From: Carallia brachiata
Lineage: Eukaryota > Streptophyta > Magnoliopsida > Malpighiales > Rhizophoraceae
Assembly: GCA_021464245.1 (NCBI GenBank)
Contig: JADCRB010000096.1
Location: 596,951 to 660,950, forward strand
DNA length: 64,000 nt
Direction: 5' to 3'
Positions 58,354 through 64,000 of the stretch are shown here, one piece after another. The stretch's first letter is position 1; the number at the start of each line of letters is the position of its first letter. The notes below the pieces were generated by a model. The model saw only the letters and a list, made by a program, of their open reading frames with translations, had not been told where the DNA came from and made no database searches. The position numbers and the translations under genes are program-made.

Positions 58354-58837
58354 TGTTGAGTACCTAGCTTCTTCCTTGTTCACTGGTTCATCACTGAAGT
58401 TTGAAAGCTAGCTGAATTGCAGAAAGGTATTGACAACAACTTCAGCAGCAAGGAAGTGAAGACTTTTGGTTAAATGTGTATTTGGTTAGTTTGTGATTAG
58501 ACATGTAGTTAGTCTAGTTCAAGTAATGATGTTAAAGTTGAATTGAAATGTTTTTGGTTGTGTTTAGTGGTTTTCTTTGTCAGTAAAATCCAGTTAGTGG
58601 GATTAGGTGACAGCCTTTGTCTTATTTGAGTTTACATGGCTCAGTAGCTTTTCTTGTCCAGAAGATACAGCTGGTATAATGATGTTTTGTATGCAAATAT
58701 CTTGTAAAAAAGACCCCTTTTAAAGGGATTCTTGTTTTGTAATGTAGGTGTTGTGAAAAAATTACAGCAAACAACACTATGTGCACTTACTGCAATCTCT
58801 CTTTAGAAAATTTCTGCTCTTCTTCTTCTTAACAACA
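58354..58837 (+). repeat. Left LTR (484 bp)
   Basis: Runs from TGTTGAGTACC to TTAACAACA. Pairs with 62398-62881, the same length. It contains a GTATAATGATG stretch and the presumed promoter of the element. Confidence 0.95.
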
Positions 58838-58838
58838 G

Positions 58839-58850
58839 TGGTATTAGAGC
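58839..58850 (+). promoter_or_regulatory. Primer-binding site
   Basis: TGGTATTAGAGC, one base after the left LTR, matches the 3' end of initiator tRNA-Met (TGGTATCAGAGC) with one mismatch. This is the usual copia primer. Confidence 0.9.
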
Positions 58851-58948
58851 TTTTCTAATCTTAGAGGACCTGAGATTAAGTTCTTGTAAGGAGAAAAACC
58901 AAGAGTGCACCCCCACCAAAGAACCTTTAAACACTTGAGTGAGTAAAA

Positions 58949-61900
58949 ATGGCTTCAAGTAGCTCATTTCCCACTTCTACACCACCAGTTTTCACTGGTG
59001 AGAATTATGCAATCTGGGCTATGAAAATGAAGGCCTATCTAAGGTCTTTGGATCTATGGAAGATAGTGGAGAATGGTGATCAGGTCACTACCCTCCCTAC
59101 TGATCCAACTGTAGCCCAGATTAGGCACCATTCAGAGGAACAAGCCAAGGTAGCCAGGGCTCTCACATGTCTACATTCTGGTGTGACAGATAACATCTTT
59201 GCCAGGATAATGGCTTGTGAGGATGCTAAGCAAGCTTGGGAAAGACTAAGAGAAGAGTTTCATGGAAGTGATAAAACTAGAAGCATTCAAGTCCTAAATC
59301 TAAGGAGGCAGTTTGAGGCCCTCAAGATGAAGGACACTGAAACAGTAAAAGAATTTGCTGATAGGCCCATCAGCTGAGGAGCAGTTATTCATGGCTACTT
59401 GTAATACTACAAAATACAACTCAGATGTGTGGTTGATAGATAGTGGATGCACTCACCATATGACATATGATGTTGAAAAGTTTAAAGCTTTGGATTTGTC
59501 CTACTCTTCAAGAGTCAAAGTTGGGAATGGTGAGGTCATCCAGGTCAAAGGAAGAGGATCAGTTGCAATTGAGACTCCTGCAGGTATTAAAACCATAACT
59601 GATGTTTTATATGTCCCTGAGATCAGTCAAAGCTTGCTTAGTGTGGGGCAACTACTAGAAAGGAACTATATTTTGCTGTTTAAAGAAAAAGCATGCAAAA
59701 TTGTAGATCCTTCTGGTAGTGAATTGATTTCTGTTGAAATGGTGAATAAGAGTTTTTCTATTGACTGGAATCATGTTATTAATGCTGCATACAGTGACAC
59801 TATTGATGAATCTCATATTTGGCACAAAAGGCTTGGTCATGCAAGCTATGCATCACTCAATTTATTGAATCAAAAGCATTTAGCACTTGATGTGCCTGCT
59901 ATAGATGTCAAAAGTTCTATTTGTGATGTGTGTCAGTATGAGAAGCAATCAAAACTGCCCTTTCCAATAAACACAGTTTGGAGAGCATCTGAGAAACTTC
60001 AATTGATCCACACTGACATATGTGGCCCTATGTCTACAACCTCTCTCAATGGAAGTAAATACTTCCTCTTGTTTATTGATGACATGACTAGAATGTGCTG
60101 GATATATTTCCTTCATCACAAATTTGAAGTTGCAGACATTTTCTTTAAGTTCAAGTCCTGGATTGAGACTCAAGCTGGCAGCAAAATCAAAATGTTAAGA
60201 TATGACAATGGGACTAAATACACCTCAGAAAAGTTCAATTTGTTTTGTGCACAAGCTGGAATTCATCACCAATTGACTGTTAGCTACAATCCTCAGCAGA
60301 ATGGGGTTGTGGAGAGGAAGAATAGAACAATTATGGAGATGGGAAGATGCTTGTTATTTGAGAAAAAGCTTCCAAAAAGCTTTGGGCAGAAGCTGTCAAC
60401 ACAGCTGTATATCTATTAAATAGACTGCCTTCCAGAGCTTTAAAGGGAGGAAAAGCTCCCTATGAGGCTTGGCATGGAGTGAAGCCTTCCCTGCAACATG
60501 TGAAGGTGTTTGGCTGCATCTGTTACAGTCATATACCAGAAGCTAAAAGGGATAAGCTTGATCCTAAAGCTGAGATTGGTATTTTCATTGGCTACAGTTC
60601 AACTTCAAAGGCCTGTAGAATTTACAATCCAAATACACACAAGGTGTATGTAAGCAGGAGTGTGAAATTTGATATGCTTGGAAGCTGGGATTGGAACAAA
60701 TTTGAATTGAGTTATAGAGATCAAATTCACAGCAATCCTCAGCTCTTCACTCAACCACAACATGATTTAAATGATGATGTAGCTGATTTTGATCATGAGC
60801 CTGTGAGAAGCACCAGGTCTTTGGTTGATGTGTATGAGAGATCAAATGTGGCTTTACTAGAGCCAACAACATATGATGAAGCTGCAAAGTCAAAGGCAAG
60901 GATGGATGCTATGAAAACTGAAATTGAGATGATTGAAAAGAATGGCACTTGGAGACTTGTACATAGACCCAAACACAAGCATGTAATTGGTGTTAAATGG
61001 GTTTTCAAAGCCAAATTGAATGCTGATGGCTCATTGAACAAGCACAAGGCTAGGTTAGTAGTCAAGGGCTATTCACAAGAGTTTGGGATTGATTACATGG
61101 AGACTTTTGCACCAATGAGCAGGCTTGACACAATAAGACTTCTTCTAACTGTTGCAGCACAACAAAATTGGCAAGTTTTCCAATTAGACGTAAAGTCAGC
61201 CTTTTTAAATGGTAAGCTTAAGAAGGAGATCTATATTGAACAGCCAATTGGATTTGTCAAAAAAGGAGAGGAAGATAAAGTATATTTGTTGCAAAGAGCC
61301 CTCTATGGACTAAAGCAGGCCCCTAGGGCCTAGTACAGCAGGCTTCATGAACATCTGTTGCAGCAAGGCTTCAAAAGGAGCTTGAATGAAGCCACACTAT
61401 ATATAAAGACTGCTCTAGCTGATTTGTTGGTTGTTGCAGTCTATGTTGATGATCTTTTGATCACTGGAAGTAGTGGCTCAATGATTGAGGGCTTTAAAGG
61501 CAACATGCAAAGAGATTTTGAAATGACAGATTTGGGGAAGATGTCTTTCTTTTTGGGAATGCAGGTGGTTCAAACTCAGAATGAGATATTCATTCATCAA
61601 CAAAAATATGCAGTTGAGGTCTTGAAGAAGTTCAAGATGGAAAACTCCAAGCCTGTGGCAACTCCTCTTATGTTAAATGATAAGCTATGCAAGGAAGACA
61701 ATGCAGAAAAAATAGATGGGACCCACTACAGAAGTTTGATAGGATGCTTGTTGTATCTCATAGCAACAAGGCCAGATATTATGTTTGCTACAAGCTTACT
61801 GTCAAGGTTTATGCAAAATCCTAGCATAAATCATTTGAGAGCAGCTAAAAGGGTCCTAAGATATATTAAAGGAATAAGTGACTATGGTGTGAGATTGATG

Positions 61901-62403
61901 AAAGGAGATAAGTTATCTTTAGTAGGATTTTCTGATAGTGATTGGGGAGGGTCTGTGATGACTCAAAAAGCACCTCTGGTCAGGTGTTTATCCTTGGTTC
62001 AGCCTTGATCACATGGAGTTCCAAAAAGCAAGCAACTGTTGCACAATCTACAGCAGAGGCAGAATACATTGCTGCAGCAGATGCAGTTAGTCAAGCCATA
62101 TGGATCAGAAAAATCTTATGTAATCTAAAATGTGACTCAGGAAAGCCTACTAAGATCAAGGTTGACAATAGCTCAGCAATTGCAATCTCAAAAAATCCTG
62201 TCTTTCATGGGAGGACAAAACACATAAGGGTTAAATATCATTTTGTAAGGGAAGCACAGCAAGAAAGTGAAGTGCAGTTGGAGCATTGCAGCTCTGAAGA
62301 TCAGGTTGCAAACATTATGACAAAGGCACTACCAAAGCTGAGATTTGAGAAGTTGAGAAATGGCTTGAATGTGAACAAGAAAGAAACTAAGGAGGAGTGT
62401 TGA
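58949..62403 (+). pseudogene. Broken copia gag-pol
   Basis: A gag N-terminal part (58949-59370, MASSSSFPTSTPPVFTGENY onward) is joined directly to the protease region (DSGCTHHM motif at about 59,440) in another frame, so the CCHC zinc-knuckle part of gag is missing. Then follow the integrase zinc part (HKRLGH) and core (HTDICGPM), reverse transcriptase (QLDVKSAFLNG; YVDDLL) and RNase H (STAEAEYIAA). Lesions after the gag deletion: a frameshift near 60,385, an in-frame TAG at 61331-61333, and a frameshift near 61,960. The reading frame is otherwise well preserved, in line with the similar LTRs. No full-length polyprotein can be made. Confidence 0.93.
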
Positions 62404-62881
62404 GTACCTAGCTTCTTCCTTGTTCACTAGTTCATCACTGAAGTTTGAAAGCTAGCTGAATTGCAGAAAGGTATTGACAGCAACTTCAGCAGCAAGGAAG
62501 TGAAGACTTTTGGTTAAATGTGTATTTTGTTAGTTTATGACTAGACATGTACTTAGTCTAGTTCAAGTAATGATGTTAAAGTTGAATTGAAATGTTTTTG
62601 GTTGTGTTTAGTGGCTGTCTTTGTCAGTAAAATCCAGTTAGTGGGATTAGGTGACAGCCTTTGTCTTATTTGAGTTTACATGGCTCAGTAGCTTTTCTTG
62701 TCCAGAAGATACAGCTGGTATAATGATGTTTTGTATGCAAATATCTTGTAAAAAAGACCCCTTTTAAAGGGATTCTTGTTTTGTAATGTAGGTGTTGTGA
62801 AAAAATTACAGCAAACAACACTATGTGCACTTACTGCAATCTCTCGTTAGAAAATTTCTGCTCTTATTCTTCTTAACAACA
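62398..62881 (+). repeat. Right LTR (484 bp)
   Basis: Begins TGTTGAGTACC directly after the purine tract and ends TTAACAACA. Same length as the left LTR with about ten visible substitutions, clustered around 62,525-62,560 and 62,610-62,615 and near the right end. Confidence 0.95.
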
Positions 62882-64000
62882 TTATCTCAATAAGATTGCT
62901 GGAACCACTTACAGTTGATAGAACCTTGAGCAAACAGGTACAACCTATCAGATCTATCCTTGAAAGATTTGGGGCCATTTTTGGGTCTGGAAATTTGACT
63001 AGCCGTCTAGAGTAACTGAGGTTAATCTTTTTCAACTTTTCAAGATGCTGCAATATAAAGGAAATGGCTAGCGTAAATTAGTCCTTTTAAAACTTCTAGT
63101 TACCCAAAGAGAGTGCATTAGGGATAGTATGTTATACCTTAGATCTTTTCCAAAGATGTTTCACATTGCTGTAAGATATATTAAGCTCAACAAGGTCCAC
63201 AGGATGGAAATTGTTTGGCAAACATTTCAGCGGATATCCATGCCAATAAAAATAGCGTAGCTCGGCAGGAAGAGATTCAATGCCTTGAGAAAATGCAGCT
63301 TTGGTTCTTCTTCAGAGCATTCACTTTTATTATATGTGTAGAACTTGAGAAATTTCAAATTACGCATCCTTGTAAAGACACTTGACTGTAACTCTATATT
63401 TGGAATTTGAGAAACGTCTAAGATTATGCCTTCAACTGCTTCCATTCCCTAGCAACCAAAACATACATCGATCAGCTTCACAACAAAAAGTTAATGCATG
63501 CTTAACTTTTGAAGGTTACATATGACATATGTTGTTCATTTTGGTGCATCTCAAAATAAATGAAAAGTCCTATATTTGGAACTCACTTTATTTTTTGTGA
63601 GTACTTGATAGACATCCTTCTGGTCGCATAACCTCCTGCGCTTGCCTGGGTCTTCAGATTCTCGGCGAACAATATCCCAACTCATTTTTTGAAGTAAATC
63701 ATAAATTTCTAACTTATTGTCCCGTGAAATAGTTATGAGAGACTTATCCAGGAGAGTACTTATTCCAATATCTGTTGAGAAACTACAACTATCGAGTATT
63801 TGTGTCACGCTATCTCTATCCTCCCGTTTGAAGAAGCAAGCAATATACAGAAAGATTTTCTGCTCTTCCTCATCAAGACCATCAAAACTAATCTTCAGCA
63901 CATTATTAATATCTCTAGTGGGAACCTTTTCCAGTTTATTCAATGCACTTTTCCACTCTTTTTGGCTCTTGCCAAATAAAGAGGTGCCCAAAACTTTAAG

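Larger units (their letters stand above)
58354..62881 (+). mobile_element. Ty1/copia LTR retrotransposon, full length (4,528 bp), defective
   Basis: It starts TG and ends CA, with LTRs at both ends, a primer-binding site after the left LTR and a purine tract (AAGGAGGAG) before the right LTR. The flanks are TTAAC on the left and TTATC on the right, a 5-bp target duplication with one mismatch. The domain order protease, integrase, reverse transcriptase, RNase H is that of copia elements. It is inserted opposite to the NLR gene. By eye the LTRs differ at about ten positions, which points to a fairly recent insertion. Internal lesions make it non-autonomous. Confidence 0.97.
56559..64000 (-). pseudogene. 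TIR-NBS-LRR resistance gene, disrupted, 5' end outside the window
   Basis: Exons: the end of the NB-ARC/ARC2 region at 63587->64000 (GTSLFGKSQKEW; DLLQKMSWDIVRRES; the MHD motif reads IYD); 63138-63448, starting GMEAVEGIILDVSQ; an LRR exon, 62882-63047 continuing at 58353 down to 57333; and a last exon at 56559-57171 with the post-LRR (C-JID) domain (YYPGSEI). Intact relatives are cytosolic immune receptors whose TIR domain acts as an NADase. Lesions: a copia element inside the LRR exon (58354-62881); an in-frame TAG at 58221-58223; a TAA at 57459-57461 with homology continuing in the same frame; and a one-base loss at about 63,283 (KGIES reads as KALN). The join to the last exon also seems out of phase in my reading. 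The NB and TIR exons lie to the right. Confidence 0.9.

Noticed and set aside
1..64000. tRNA genes, rRNA genes, CRISPR arrays or a biosynthetic cluster
   Set aside because: Nothing with a full tRNA cloverleaf was seen (only SINE heads), no rRNA or CRISPR-like array, and the genes are functionally unrelated.

Overview
The window is nuclear DNA of a dicotyledonous plant. Genes are split by GT-AG (and two GC-AG) introns in AT-rich surroundings, and a TIR-type NLR, a class absent from grasses, sits at the right edge. The style of the immune-receptor genes would fit a woody eudicot, but I cannot name the species.

The central structure is a large direct tandem duplication. Unit A (about 3,010-20,787) and unit B (about 20,817-36,615) have the same order: the start of a FAM32A-like splicing-factor gene, an LRR receptor kinase of the EFR/XA21 type (subfamily XII), then a sterol delta-7 reductase gene (DWF5), all on the minus strand. 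The junction at 20,788-20,817 cuts both flanking genes, so only unit A has the 3' exon of the FAM32A-like gene and only unit B has the 5' exons of DWF5. The units then diverged by transposon insertions. Unit A gained a SINE, a 1.0-kb Harbinger-like element with a long pyrimidine tract, a 4.0-kb Mutator-type element with a 9-bp target duplication and captured gene exons, and a foldback MITE. Unit B gained a small MITE, a CCGGTT-rich repeat with a LINE-like stretch, another inverted-repeat element, and carries a decayed kinase fragment. Both receptor kinases are intact (1,028 residues each). DWF5 is heavily broken in unit A; in unit B all 13 exons are present with a single one-base lesion in exon 5. 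The FAM32A-like gene carries a frameshift shared by both units, so it predates the duplication.

Right of the duplication, all on the minus strand, are a 12-exon CDKC-type kinase (39,773-44,045) with odd substitutions, a two-exon gene for a 110-residue Ser/Pro-rich protein (46,173-47,045), a single-exon SF3B6/p14 splicing factor (49,089-49,463), and a two-exon conserved plant gene of unknown function with a probable homopolymer frameshift (51,162-52,203). AT-rich DNA with SINE and LINE remnants follows.

From 56,559 to the right edge runs a TIR-NBS-LRR pseudogene on the minus strand. A 4,528-bp Ty1/copia retrotransposon with two 484-bp LTRs is inserted in an LRR exon, and the gene also has two stop codons and a frameshift. 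At the far left are the last two exons of an unidentified plus-strand gene.

The genes do not form a pathway. The window is best read as an immune-receptor neighbourhood reshaped by segmental duplication and transposons, next to a few housekeeping genes. I found no sign of a novel multi-gene system.
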